NCBI GenBank assembly: GCA_020047915.1
Contig: JAIFND010000179.1
Coordinates: forward strand, 1 to 39,873
Length of the DNA: 39,873 nt
Reading direction: 5' to 3'
Source: a bacterium
GTDB lineage: Bacteria > Planctomycetota > UBA11346
The position numbers and the translations under genes were made by a program. This document shows positions 28,631 through 37,954 of this stretch, one piece after another (position 1 is the stretch's first letter; every line of letters begins with the position of its first letter). The notes under the pieces were generated by a model. It saw only the letters and a program-made list of their open reading frames with translations. It ran no database searches and had not been told where the DNA came from.

Positions 28631-29380
28631 ATGCGCCCTATCCTCCCCCTGATCCTCGCCGCGGCCCTGGCGGCCGGCGATGCCCCTGCACCTGCACCAG
28701 TTCCGGCACCAGTTCCAGCCCCGGCCACGACGCCGGCTCCGGCCACGACACCTGCCCCGGCCACGACACCTGCCCCGGCCACACCGGCAAAGGCGTTCCT
28801 CGGCATCGCCATCGATCCCGCCGCATCCTCCTTCGACGGCAAGGGTCTGGTCGTGCTGCGTGTCGAACCCAACAGCCCGGCCGCCGTCATGGGTCTGGCG
28901 GCCGGCGACCGCATCACCCTGCTGGATGGCAAGGCGCTGAAGGACCAGGACGCCCTCGCCGCCGTGATCGGCGGGAAAAAGCCGGGCGACAAGATCGAGA
29001 TAGAAGCCGTCCGCGCGCGCGGCAAGGATGGCCTGCCCGAAACACTGAAGCTGTCCGGCACCCTGCAGGAGGCACCCAAGTCGCGCGTCGGCAACCTCGG
29101 CAACCAGTTGGCCGAACTGCAGGCCCGGGTCGGCGAACTGAACCAGAAGAGCAAGGAACCGACCCTGGCCGAAGTGCTGCAGAAGCTGCAGGACATCGAA
29201 AAGGATCTACCCAAGGCCGCCGAAGCGTTCAAGAAGGTCTATCCCAACGGTGAGTTCCGCATCGTGATCTCGCTTGAGATCACCAGCGACAAGACTGCCA
29301 AGGATCCGCTGGCCATCGATGTCGGCGGCAAGCCGGCCCCCAAGCCCGACGCAGCGCCGGTCGAAGCGCCGAAGCCCTGA
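28631..29380 (+). CDS. Exported PDZ-domain protein with Pro/Ala/Thr-rich linker
   Basis: 249 residues: signal peptide (MRPILPLILAAALAAG), a Pro/Ala/Thr repeat linker (about 18-54), a PDZ domain (about 55-140; FLGIAIDP, VEPNSPAAVMGLAAGDRITL), a coiled-coil helix (about 155-200; LGNQLAELQARVGELNQK), a beta segment and an Ala/Pro-rich tail. The layout parallels the preceding gene. The linker would give the PDZ domain reach from a membrane or wall anchor, as PAPATT linkers often do. ATG 28631 abuts the upstream stop with no gap. Confidence 0.82.
   Translation: MRPILPLILAAALAAGDAPAPAPVPAPVPAPATTPAPATTPAPATTPAPATPAKAFLGIAIDPAASSFDGKGLVVLRVEPNSPAAVMGLAAGDRITLLDGKALKDQDALAAVIGGKKPGDKIEIEAVRARGKDGLPETLKLSGTLQEAPKSRVGNLGNQLAELQARVGELNQKSKEPTLAEVLQKLQDIEKDLPKAAEAFKKVYPNGEFRIVISLEITSDKTAKDPLAIDVGGKPAPKPDAAPVEAPKP
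28721..28780 (+). repeat. 18-bp coding tandem repeat (PAPATT linker)
   Basis: Three consecutive units begin at 28721, 28739 and 28757; the last two are identical (CCGGCCACGACACCTGCC) and the first differs at its 3' half. They encode the repeated PAPATT linker of the PDZ protein. The length is a multiple of three, so copy number can change without breaking the frame. Confidence 0.85.
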
Positions 29381-29387
29381 GCAAGAG

Positions 29388-29573
29388 GGCTGGAGCCCAA
29401 TGGCGTTGCGTTAAGGACTCTTGGGGACGCAAGGCGGAAGGCGGAAGGCGGAAGGCGGAAGAGTTGCTGAATCGAGTTGATGGGGTCCAATCCGCATTTC
29501 TTCCGCCTTCCGCCTTCCGACCTCCGCCTTTCCAAGGTCAGTGCCCTTAACGCAACGCCATTGGCCTCCAGCC
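29388..29573. repeat. Heptamer inverted-array element B (GGCGGAA / TTCCGCC) with 29-bp outer arms
   Basis: Outer arms 29388-29416 and 29545-29573 are inverted copies of 29 bp with one mismatch. Inside them, the left array 29433-29460 is exactly four GGCGGAA units. The right array 29501-29528 is TTCCGCC, TTCCGCC, TTCCGAC, CTCCGCC. The element lies between two convergent genes and its ends sit seven bases from each stop codon (29380 and 29581). It could act as a bidirectional terminator. Confidence 0.9.
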
Positions 29574-29580
29574 TGACCTT

Positions 29581-30903
29581 TCAGGGCAGGAAGCGCATCG
29601 GGCGCCCGTTCGGCGCACCGGTGATCTGGCCATCGCGCATCACCACCTGGCCGCGCACCACGGTGGCCATCGGCCAGCCCTGCACGCGCATGCCGTGGAA
29701 CGGGGTCCAGCCGACCTTGCTCGCCTGCTGGCTGTCCTCGATGGTGCGCTCAGCGGCGAGGTCGACCAGGGTGAGGTCGGCATCGTAACCGGCCGCGATG
29801 CGACCCTTGTTCATCAGGTTGAAGACGCGCTGCGGCCCGGCACTGGTCAGATCGACCAGGCGCTGCAAGGACAGGCGACCCTTGGCGACATGATCGAGCA
29901 TCACCGGCACCAGGGTCTGCACGCCAGGCATGCCGCTGGGACTGGCTGGATAGGGCTTGGCCTTCTCCTCACGCGTGTGCGGGGCGTGATCGGTGGCGAG
30001 GATGTCCACCGTGCCGTCAGCGACCGCCGCCCACAGCGCGGCGCGGTGGCGCTCGTCGCGCACCGGCGGGTTCATCTGCGCCAGGGTGCCGAGGCGGTCG
30101 TAGCAGTCAGGGGCGGCCAGGGTCAGGTGGTTGGCCAGCACCTCGACGGTGGCGAGATCCTTCTGACCGCGCAGGAATTCCATCTCCTCGGCGGTGGTCA
30201 CATGCAGCACATGCACTGGCCGACCGTGCCGGCGCGCCAGGTTCAGCAGGCGCTGCGTGGCGCGCAGGGCGCTCTGCTCGTCGCGCCACACGGGATGCCA
30301 GTGCGCCGTGGCGCCGGGCGGGATCAGCGCCTTGCGCTCCAGCAGGCGCGGCTCGTCCTCGCAATGCACCGCCATGCGCCGGCGGCCGTTCATCACGATG
30401 CGCTCCAGCGTCGCATCGTCGGCGACCAGCAGGGTGCCAGTCGAGGCGCCCATGAACACCTTCACGCCGCACACGCCGGGAGCGGTCTCGTAGCCGCGCA
30501 GCAGTTCGGCGTTGGTGCCGTCACCACCGAGATAGAAGGCGTGGTCGGTCCACACCTTGCCCGCCACGCGTGCCAGCTTGTCGGCGATGAGTTCCGGCGT
30601 GGTGGTGTTGGGGCTGGTGTTGGGCATCTCGAAGACGCCGACCACCCCGCCGAGCGCGGCGGCACGCATGCCGCTGGCCAGGGTCTCCTTGTGCTCGAGA
30701 CCGGGCTCGCGGAAATGCACCTGGGTGTCGATCACCCCGGGCAGGACATGCAGGCCGCGGGCATCGATGACCTCGACAGCGCCTTCCGAGCGCAGGTCGC
30801 CGATGGCGGCGAAGCGCCCATCACGGATGCCGATGTCGGTGGTGCCGACCGCCCACGGGGTGACGACAGTGCCGTTGCGGATCAGGAGGTCGAATGCAGG
30901 CAT
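29581..30903 (-). CDS. pyrC: Dihydroorotase
   Basis: 440-residue amidohydrolase closing the dihydroorotate ring in pyrimidine synthesis. The metal-binding start reads DTQVHFREPG: the first His of the usual HxH is Gln, a form I recall from the Bacteroidetes-type PyrC subfamily. The bridging (carboxylated) Lys is in GVKVFMGASTGTLL, then AVHCEDE, HVLHVTT and the catalytic DHAPH. MNPPVRDERHR supports dihydroorotase over allantoinase. ATG 30903 is chosen because MPAFDLLIRNGTVV is the standard beginning. It is divergent from the M20 amidohydrolase gene with a 58-bp gap. Confidence 0.9.
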   Translation of the reverse strand: MPAFDLLIRNGTVVTPWAVGTTDIGIRDGRFAAIGDLRSEGAVEVIDARGLHVLPGVIDTQVHFREPGLEHKETLASGMRAAALGGVVGVFEMPNTSPNTTTPELIADKLARVAGKVWTDHAFYLGGDGTNAELLRGYETAPGVCGVKVFMGASTGTLLVADDATLERIVMNGRRRMAVHCEDEPRLLERKALIPPGATAHWHPVWRDEQSALRATQRLLNLARRHGRPVHVLHVTTAEEMEFLRGQKDLATVEVLANHLTLAAPDCYDRLGTLAQMNPPVRDERHRAALWAAVADGTVDILATDHAPHTREEKAKPYPASPSGMPGVQTLVPVMLDHVAKGRLSLQRLVDLTSAGPQRVFNLMNKGRIAAGYDADLTLVDLAAERTIEDSQQASKVGWTPFHGMRVQGWPMATVVRGQVVMRDGQITGAPNGRPMRFLP

Positions 30904-30961
30904 GACCGTAGGTTGGCGATCTGCGCCTTCCCGCAACCGCCAGAAGCGACAAGATACCTTC

Positions 30962-32107
30962 ATGGCCGATCTCGCCGGCATCGTCGCCACCGCCACTGCG
31001 CTGCGCCATGAACTGCACCGCCATCCGGAGTTGACCTGGCAGGAACACGCCACCGCAGCTCGGGTGCGCGCCGAACTCGACCGTTTGGGCATCCCGTGGA
31101 CCTCCTGCGCCGAGCTTGGCACCGTCGCACGCCTGGCTTTCGGCCGCAGCGGACGCCATCTCGCATTGCGTGCCGACCTCGATGCCCTGCCGATCAGCGA
31201 GGCGACCGGCTGCGCGCATCAAAGTACCGTGCCCGGCACCATGCACGCCTGCGGCCATGATGGCCACACCGCCTGTCTGCTCGGCGCGGCAGCCTGGCTG
31301 AAGCATCACGAGGCGGCGCTGCCCGGTCCGTTGACGCTACTGTTCCAGCCCGCCGAGGAGGGCGGACACGGTGCCCGGCGCATGGTTGAAGCCGGCTGCC
31401 TCGACGGGGTCGATACCGTGTTCGGCTTCCACAACTGGCCCGGCCTGCCCGCCGGCCACTACGCCTGTCCGGACGGACCGGTGATGGCCGCCAACGGCGA
31501 ATGGACGATCACCATCACTGGCCGTGGCGGCCACGCCGCCTCACCGCACGACTGCGTCGATCCGGTGCTGGTCGGTGCGCAGTTCACCGTCCTGGTGCAG
31601 CAACTGGTGTCGCGCCAGACCGCGCCGCAGGAGGCAGCGGTGGTCAGCGTCACCTGCTTCCACGCCGGCACCGCCGACAACATCATCCCGGACAGCGCCG
31701 AACTCGTCGGCACGGTACGCGCCGCGACCACCGAGCGGCGCGAGAAGCTGGTCGCTGGCCTGCAACGCACCCTCGATGCGGTGTGCGCCGCCAGCGGCGC
31801 GCGCGGCAGCCTGCGCTACGAACCGACCTACCCGGCGACGGTCAACCATCCCGGCCCCGCTGCCGAAGCACGCGCCGCCCTGGCGTCGATCCTCGGCCCC
31901 GAGCGCAACATCAGCGCCGGCATCCCGCTGATGGCCGCCGAGGATTTCTCCTACTACCTGCAGGCCAGGCCGGGCGCCTACATCCTGCTCGGCACCGGCG
32001 GGGCAGAGCCCTGCCACAGCCCGCGCTTCGATTTCGATGACCGCCTCATCCCGGTGGTCATCCGGCTGTGGGCCCGCCTGGCCGGCGCGCCAGTTCCGGC
32101 AGCATGA
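30962..32107 (+). CDS. M20D metallo-amidohydrolase (N-acyl-amino-acid / hippurate hydrolase type)
   Basis: 381-residue dinuclear metal hydrolase. Motifs: RHELHRHPELTWQEH at the start, ALRADLDALPI, MHACGHDGHTA (metal ligands), FQPAEEGGHGARRMVEAG (catalytic Glu), the lid domain with GRGGHAASPHDCVDP and the C-terminal MAAEDFSYY. This pattern is that of peptidase family M20D, which removes acyl groups from amino acids. No partner gene shows the natural substrate. Its 3' end overlaps the convergent M28 peptidase gene by 50 bp (32058-32107). Confidence 0.92.
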   Translation: MADLAGIVATATALRHELHRHPELTWQEHATAARVRAELDRLGIPWTSCAELGTVARLAFGRSGRHLALRADLDALPISEATGCAHQSTVPGTMHACGHDGHTACLLGAAAWLKHHEAALPGPLTLLFQPAEEGGHGARRMVEAGCLDGVDTVFGFHNWPGLPAGHYACPDGPVMAANGEWTITITGRGGHAASPHDCVDPVLVGAQFTVLVQQLVSRQTAPQEAAVVSVTCFHAGTADNIIPDSAELVGTVRAATTERREKLVAGLQRTLDAVCAASGARGSLRYEPTYPATVNHPGPAAEARAALASILGPERNISAGIPLMAAEDFSYYLQARPGAYILLGTGGAEPCHSPRFDFDDRLIPVVIRLWARLAGAPVPAA

Positions 32108-32918
32108 GCCAGGCTGCCTCGACCGCACGCACCAGAAAGCCGTAGTCGAGGGTGTCGGAGCGATCCGACGGCTTGTGGAAGCGCGGATTGCGGAAGCGGT
32201 CGGTGTCGGTGAGGGTGATGACCGGCACACCGTGATGGTGGAAGGACTCCTGGTCGCCCATCATCTGCCAGGTCTGCCCCGGCCACCAGCAGCCACGCAC
32301 CGGCATCTGCGCGCGACGCGCCGCGCTGGCGCAGCGCCGCGCCAGCGCGCGGTCACGCCACGCCGCCTGCACGCACAGGAAGTCACCGCGGGTGCCGTGC
32401 ACCCACGGCATCCACCAGGCCGGCCAGGCCTGGCTGCCCGGCCGCAGATCGCACCAGCCGAGCGCATCGAGGATCAACGCCGCGTCGGGGCGCGGCGCAT
32501 GCCCGGCGTGGTGCCAGCTGCCGCCGCGCTCGCGCCCCCAACGCATGCCCTCTTCGTTGGCGAAGGCGACGATCCGCACGCTGCACGACAGCGGTTCCCG
32601 CGTGACGCGGGCGGCCAGGGCGAGCAGGGCCGCAACCCCGCTGGCGTTGTCGTCGGCGCCCGGGGCCCCGACGACATCGGGCACGCTGTCATAATGCGCG
32701 CCGATCAGCAGCGTCCCCGGCCCGCGGCCTGGCACGGTGGCGATCACATTCGCCATCCCGCTGAAGGCTTCGATACGCACCTCCAGGCCGCAGGCTGACA
32801 ACCGGCTGCTGATATGATCCCGGGCCCGCTCCAGCGCCGCTGGCAGGCCAGGATGGCGGGGGCCGATCACCGTGGCGAGCTGCTCGACATCGGCGCGCAC
32901 CTGTTCGACTTCGTTCAT
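32058..32918 (-). CDS. M28-family zinc aminopeptidase
   Basis: 286-residue M28 peptidase without a signal peptide. The zinc ligands are visible: GAHYDSVPD (His and Asp side), GADDNASGVAA (bridging Asp), FANEEGMRWG (catalytic Glu then ligand Glu), LDALGW (Asp) and ESFHHHGVPVI (final His). Start ATG 32918 overlaps the permease stop as ATGA, making it the last gene of the zinc operon. Being a zinc enzyme, it may release zinc or recycle peptides when zinc is short; this link is inferred. The gene ends inside the convergent M20D gene. Confidence 0.88.
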   Translation of the reverse strand: MNEVEQVRADVEQLATVIGPRHPGLPAALERARDHISSRLSACGLEVRIEAFSGMANVIATVPGRGPGTLLIGAHYDSVPDVVGAPGADDNASGVAALLALAARVTREPLSCSVRIVAFANEEGMRWGRERGGSWHHAGHAPRPDAALILDALGWCDLRPGSQAWPAWWMPWVHGTRGDFLCVQAAWRDRALARRCASAARRAQMPVRGCWWPGQTWQMMGDQESFHHHGVPVITLTDTDRFRNPRFHKPSDRSDTLDYGFLVRAVEAAWLMLPELARRPGGPTAG

Positions 32919-33724
32919 GCCCGCCACGACCTCGGCCATACCCACGCCAGCACCAGCAGTCCGCCGAGCAGCGCGACCGCGACCTGGCCGGGAGGAAGAT
33001 CGGCTTGCCAGGCGATGGCGAAGCCGCCGGTCACCGCGCCCAGCCCCGCCGCCACCGACAGCCACGGCATCCAGGCCAGACGGGTGCCCAGACGGCGCGC
33101 CGCCAGGGCGGGCAGCACCAGCAGTGCGGTGGTGAGCAGGGCGCCGAGCAGCTTGAGCGCCACCGCCAGCAGCAGCGCGAGCAGGAGCGCCGCAGCGAGG
33201 CTGAGCACCAGCGGGGCGGCCCCCTGCTGGCGCGCCAGGCGCGGTTCCCAGGCCGCAAGCAGCACCCGGCGGCCGGCGACGAGCGCCAAGGCAACAACCA
33301 GGACCGCCACGATCAGTGCGCCGGTGGCACCAGGCCAGCTCGCGCCCAGCACCGACGAGGAGGTAAGCCGGGCCAGCTGCTCGGCGCCGTAGGGTTGCCC
33401 GGCCAGGATCAGGACCGTGGCCGCACCACCGAACAGGATCATCCACGCCGCCACAGCCTCGGGCCGTTCGCGCGGCGGCGGGCGCTGCGCCAGCACCGAG
33501 GCGACGGCGATGGCCAGAAAGGCCCACAGCGACGGCCAGGCCAGCCCACAGGCGATGGCGACGGCGAAACCGCAAGCCCCCATCTGCACCAGCCCGACGC
33601 CAAGCAGAGCCTGCTCGCGCGCCACCACCGGGATGCCGGCGAGGGGCAACGCTACGGCCAGCGCCCAGGCCGCGACATAACTGGCGCCAAACAACGACCA
33701 TCCTGCGGTCAGCCACTCGATCAT
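32915..33724 (-). CDS. znuB: ABC-3-type metal permease (ZnuB-like)
   Basis: 269-residue integral membrane protein with about eight hydrophobic helices. Examples are WALAVALPLAGIPVV, MGACGFAVAIACGLAW, GALIVAVLVVALALVAG, LALLLAVALKLLGALL and TTALLVLPALAARRLG. The last part, with GALLTTALLVLPALAA, matches the conserved segment of the ABC-3 family (ZnuB/TroC). Start ATG 33724 overlaps the ATPase stop as ATGA. It is less typical than textbook ZnuB near its N terminus, but its neighbours make the role clear. Confidence 0.88.
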   Translation of the reverse strand: MIEWLTAGWSLFGASYVAAWALAVALPLAGIPVVAREQALLGVGLVQMGACGFAVAIACGLAWPSLWAFLAIAVASVLAQRPPPRERPEAVAAWMILFGGAATVLILAGQPYGAEQLARLTSSSVLGASWPGATGALIVAVLVVALALVAGRRVLLAAWEPRLARQQGAAPLVLSLAAALLLALLLAVALKLLGALLTTALLVLPALAARRLGTRLAWMPWLSVAAGLGAVTGGFAIAWQADLPPGQVAVALLGGLLVLAWVWPRSWRA

Positions 33725-34368
33725 GACGACTCCACGCTGAAGCGGCCATCGCCGAGCAGCACGCGACCGGTCGCCGCCGCGCCGGGCGGACGATGCGCCA
33801 CGCACAGCACCGCCAGGCCGTCGGCGCGCCGCCGTTCGCAGGCGCGCAGGCAGGCTGCGACCGACTCGCCATCGAGGTGGTTGAACGGCTCGTCCAGGAC
33901 CAGCAGGGCCGGACGGCGGGCCAGCGCACGGGCGATGCGGGCGCGCTGGCGCTGACCGCCCGACAACGCCCAGTAGCTGCGTCCCGGCTCCAGCCCGACA
34001 TCGGCGACCGCCACCAGCACGCTGGCCCGATCGCCGCGACCACCAGGCAGGCCGAGGGCGACGTACTCCTCGACGGCCAGCGGCAGGGTCGGCTGCAACT
34101 CATCGAGCTGCGCCACCGTGGCAAGCATGCCGCCGTCACTGATCCACGGATGCAGCGTGATGCTGCCGGCCAGCGCCGGCAGCTCGCCCAGCACGGTCGC
34201 CAGCAGCGTGGTCTTGCCGCTGCCGTTCGCACCTTCGATCCACCACCACTCGCCAGGTCTCACCGTCCAATCCAGACCGCTGGCGAAGACCCGACCGGCG
34301 CGTCCCACCGCCACGGCGGCGCAGGTGATAAGCTCGCGAACCTCGATGTCGGCGTGCAGAGTGCTCAC
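33721..34368 (-). CDS. znuC: Metal ABC transporter ATPase (ZnuC-like)
   Basis: 215-residue ATPase powering the adjacent permease. Walker A is GANGSGKTT (about residues 46-54), signature [16 protein letters not shown], Walker B LLVLDEPFNHLD and H-loop CVAHRP. It is compact, as in the ZnuC/TroB group. It lies 23 bp after the binding-protein gene and overlaps the permease by four bases. Confidence 0.9.
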   Translation of the reverse strand: MSTLHADIEVRELITCAAVAVGRAGRVFASGLDWTVRPGEWWWIEGANGSGKTTLLATVLGELPALAGSITLHPWISDGGMLATVAQLDELQPTLPLAVEEYVALGLPGGRGDRASVLVAVADVGLEPGRSYWALSGGQRQRARIARALARRPALLVLDEPFNHLDGESVAACLRACERRRADGLAVLCVAHRPPGAAATGRVLLGDGRFSVESS

Positions 34369-34391
34369 GGCGGCAGGATCGGCATCGCGCC

Positions 34392-35399
34392 TCAGCGCGC
34401 CAGTGCCGTGGCGACGGCCCGCACATTGGCGTCGATCCAGGCGATGTACTCCTCGGTGCCGGGACGCGCCCCGGCCTGGTGGGCCAGTTCGGCGATCGGC
34501 GCAGCGGCGGCAGTGGCGGCCAGTTCGATCAGCCGGCGATCGAAGTATGGGCTGGCGAGGATCGCGCGCACGCCATCCGCGCGCATGCGCTCGGCCAAGC
34601 CTGCGAGAAAGCGCGTCGAGGGCGGAATGCCCGGCTTCGGCTCAAGCAGATGGCCGATACGCAGCCCGAAGCGGCGCGCGAGATACGGGTAGAGATCATG
34701 GTCGGCAGCCACGACCACCCCGGCATACGGGCGCAGCAGCCCCCACCAGCCGCCCAGTTCGGGTACGAGGCCCTGCTCGGCCAGGAAGGCCTGCAGACGA
34801 TCCTTGTCATCAAGAAGGATCAGCTTGTCGATGTCGAGCTTGGTCGCGAGAACCTCACCGGCCAGCGCCGCGCCCAATCGGCTGCGGAATCCCTGGAACC
34901 GTTCGGTGAACCGCGCTGCAGCCTCCGGCCGCAGCGCGCCCAGCCGGTTGGCCAGTTCCTTGGCCAGCGCCAGGCCGATGGCCGGATCGAGCAGGACATG
35001 CGGATTGCCCTGCGCGTGCACATGCCCGGCACTGCGGTCGATGGGGCCAGTAGGCACGCCGATCGGCGCGCGCACCAGGGTCGCCGCCTCGACATAGCCG
35101 GCACCATCGGAACGGATCACCCGATTGCGCGATTGGGTGACCAGCGTCGGCAGCCAGCCGATCTCAAGCTCGGCCCCGGTGGCCACGAGGAGCTCGGCTC
35201 GCGAGAGGGCGACAACGAAGCTCGGCCGAGCCTCGACGCGATGCGGATCCTCCTCTGGACGGGCGAGCACCACCAGTTGGACATCGTCACCGCCCACGGC
35301 CCGCACCAGCGCGCCGATCTCGGGGACCGTGGCGACCACCGCGACCGGCTCTCCCCCGACAAGCAGGGTGGTGAGGAGGGCGAGGGAGAGCCAACGCAT
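34392..35399 (-). CDS. znuA: Zinc/manganese ABC transporter substrate-binding protein (ZnuA-like)
   Basis: 335-residue periplasmic TroA/ZnuA-fold protein with a signal peptide (MRWLSLALLTTLLVGG). The metal-site elements are EEDPHRVEARPS (first His), GNPHVLLDP (second His) and AADHDLYPYLARRFGL (third), all at family positions; a long backbone helix (ARFTERFQGFRSRLGAAL) lies between the lobes. HVHAQ precedes the second site where ZnuA proteins often have a His-rich loop. Metal specificity is inferred as zinc. It begins one base after the porin stop. Confidence 0.9.
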   Translation of the reverse strand: MRWLSLALLTTLLVGGEPVAVVATVPEIGALVRAVGGDDVQLVVLARPEEDPHRVEARPSFVVALSRAELLVATGAELEIGWLPTLVTQSRNRVIRSDGAGYVEAATLVRAPIGVPTGPIDRSAGHVHAQGNPHVLLDPAIGLALAKELANRLGALRPEAAARFTERFQGFRSRLGAALAGEVLATKLDIDKLILLDDKDRLQAFLAEQGLVPELGGWWGLLRPYAGVVVAADHDLYPYLARRFGLRIGHLLEPKPGIPPSTRFLAGLAERMRADGVRAILASPYFDRRLIELAATAAAAPIAELAHQAGARPGTEEYIAWIDANVRAVATALAR

Positions 35400-35400
35400 G

Positions 35401-36729
35401 TCAAAAGCCGTGCGCCGGGTGCGCGCCGATCAGCACATCGAGCCCCAGCCAGACACTGTGCGCGGTGTCCTTCTCGTCCAGATGCTCGGCGCGGTCGAAG
35501 TCGTACTGCAGGCGCAGGCGGCTGAACTCGCTGGGACGCCAGGCGAGCAGCGGGGAGAGGCGCAAGCGGGCATCCCGCATCGCATCGGCATTGTGGTCCA
35601 CCAGCCCTTCGTGCTCGACGCTGTCGCCTCGGGCGGTGGCATATTCCCCACGCACCCCGGCACTCCAGCGCTCGCCGAAACCGACCTCGATCTGGGCATA
35701 GACGCCCCAGTCGGTGAGGGTCGCGGCCGGCGCGAGGAAATCATCGGCGGGATCGCTGGGGTCCTCGCCGCTGTCCATGGATTCCGCCACCGTCACCCGG
35801 CGCAGGATGCCCTCAGCCACCGCCTTGATCGAGGTGATGGTGCCGCCGGTGGGCTTGGCGGAGACCACCAGGTCGAGGCCGTACAGATCGCTGCGCTGGC
35901 CATCACCGGTCGCATTCGCCCCGCCCAGCCAGCTCAGACCGAGCTTGCCCTCGATGCCGCCCAGTTCTGCGGCGTTCTCCCAGCGTGCCAACCAGACCAG
36001 ATCGGACCACGAACCCGTGGTCAGCTCGTCAGCGCGCAGGCGTCCACCCAGGGTGCGCTCCGTCTCATCGCTAGACTCATGGTCGTGGTGCCCGGCCGCC
36101 TCGCCGCGAAAGCTGACCAGACTCGCATCATCGCTGTTGAACGCACCGAGCGTGACGGTGCTGTACCAGGCGAGCGGCGACAGCCACGCCAGGCGCGCAC
36201 CGGACGAGCGGCTGCCTTCTCCACCCAGCAGACGGCTGGCCACTACCGGCTGGTTGATCCAGGTAGCGGCATGGGCATGCGTGGTGTTCACGCGGCCGAA
36301 CTCGATCAACTGGTAGCCAGCCTTCGCTTCCAGGCCGTAGGGCAGGCTGGTGGTGGTGAGGAAGGCTTCCTCCAATTCGACGCCATGTTCCGGCGCGGCG
36401 ACGAGATGGGCCTCGGCCGTGAAGTAGGGATCCACGGCACCGGCCAGGGACAGCTCTGCACCCTGCAAGGTGAACCCGCGACGGTTGGGGTCATGTCCCC
36501 CGGCCGCCAGGCTCTCCAGTTCATGGTCGGTGGCAGTCGATGCGCCGGCCGCCGCGACCACGGCCAGCGAGATGTCGATGAGCCGCAGGGTCGGCGCAGC
36601 GTGGGAATGGACGGCAGGTGCCGGCTGCTGGGGCAGGGTTGCGATGGCCTGGTCCAGTGCCGTGGCCGGATCGGCAGCGGCGGCACAGACGGCACAGGCA
36701 AGGAGCGTCAGGGTAGGGGATAGGCGCAT
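35401..36729 (-). CDS. His-rich outer-membrane porin of the zinc operon
   Basis: 442 residues with a signal peptide (MRLSPTLTLLACAVCAAAA), an N-terminal segment with HSHAAP, then alternating strands of a beta-barrel (FTLQGAELSLAGAVDPYF, RLRLQYDFDRAEHLDEKD). The chain ends in phenylalanine. His clusters (THAHAATW, GHHDHESS) lie in likely loops and may bind metal. No TonB box or plug domain is visible, so it is a porin-type channel. It is the first gene of the operon with znuABC and would carry zinc across the outer membrane. Confidence 0.85.
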   Translation of the reverse strand: MRLSPTLTLLACAVCAAAADPATALDQAIATLPQQPAPAVHSHAAPTLRLIDISLAVVAAAGASTATDHELESLAAGGHDPNRRGFTLQGAELSLAGAVDPYFTAEAHLVAAPEHGVELEEAFLTTTSLPYGLEAKAGYQLIEFGRVNTTHAHAATWINQPVVASRLLGGEGSRSSGARLAWLSPLAWYSTVTLGAFNSDDASLVSFRGEAAGHHDHESSDETERTLGGRLRADELTTGSWSDLVWLARWENAAELGGIEGKLGLSWLGGANATGDGQRSDLYGLDLVVSAKPTGGTITSIKAVAEGILRRVTVAESMDSGEDPSDPADDFLAPAATLTDWGVYAQIEVGFGERWSAGVRGEYATARGDSVEHEGLVDHNADAMRDARLRLSPLLAWRPSEFSRLRLQYDFDRAEHLDEKDTAHSVWLGLDVLIGAHPAHGF

Positions 36730-36746
36730 GGCCGGGTTCTCGTTAA

Positions 36747-36762
36747 TGATAATGACTAATCA
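36747..36762. promoter_or_regulatory. AT-rich operator-like site (Zur/Fur-type) between divergent genes
   Basis: TGATAATGACTAATCA is an imperfect palindrome (TGAT/ATCA ends) in an otherwise GC-rich gap, 18 bases upstream of the porin start. It resembles the TGATAAT-type boxes bound by Fur-family repressors such as Zur. Its place before a zinc-uptake operon supports repression by zinc. No regulator gene is in the window. Confidence 0.55.
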
Positions 36763-36796
36763 ATACCAAAATGGCAAAGCCACAACTGCACGCACC

Positions 36797-37708
<912 letters not shown>

Positions 37709-37710
37709 AT

Positions 37711-37947
37711 CCATTGCCACAGGGGTTAGGGGTTAGGGCGCGAGCCATTGCACCAGGGGTTAGGGTCGGGCCATTGCACCAGGGGTTAGGATCGGGCCAT
37801 TGCACCAGGGGTTAGGGGTTAGGGCGCGAGCCATTGCCCCAGGGGTTAGGGGTCATTGCCCCTGGAAAAGCACTCGCAGCGCGAGTCTGCCTTTCCCTAA
37901 CCCCTAACCCCTGGGGCAATGAATCTGCCTAACCCCTGGGGCAATGG
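37711..37947. repeat. Element D: telomere-like minisatellite with inverted arms
   Basis: Five direct units start with CCATTGC[CA]CCAGGGGTTAGG at 37711, 37745, 37771, 37797 and 37831, the first reading CCATTGCCACAGGGG. They alternate long (34 bp, with an extra GGGGTTA heptamer and GCGCGAG) and short (26 bp). Two inverted copies follow at 37895-37921 and 37928-37947 (CCCCTAACCCCTGGGGCAAT). Between the two orientations lie CATTGCCCCTGG (37854-37865) and a hairpin ACTCGC/GCGAGT (37872-37886). The element fills the gap between two convergent genes. The heptamer GGGGTTA gives G-runs that could form quadruplexes. Confidence 0.92.
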
Positions 37948-37954
37948 ACTGCGA

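Noticed and set aside
29581-30903. Inactivated dihydroorotase because the first metal His is Gln
   Set aside because: The DxQVHFREPG form is, from memory, normal in one PyrC subfamily, and all other catalytic residues are present.
37711-37947. CRISPR array
   Set aside because: Repeats are followed by variable-length, related sequence and not by unique spacers of constant length, part of the array is inverted, and no cas gene is near.
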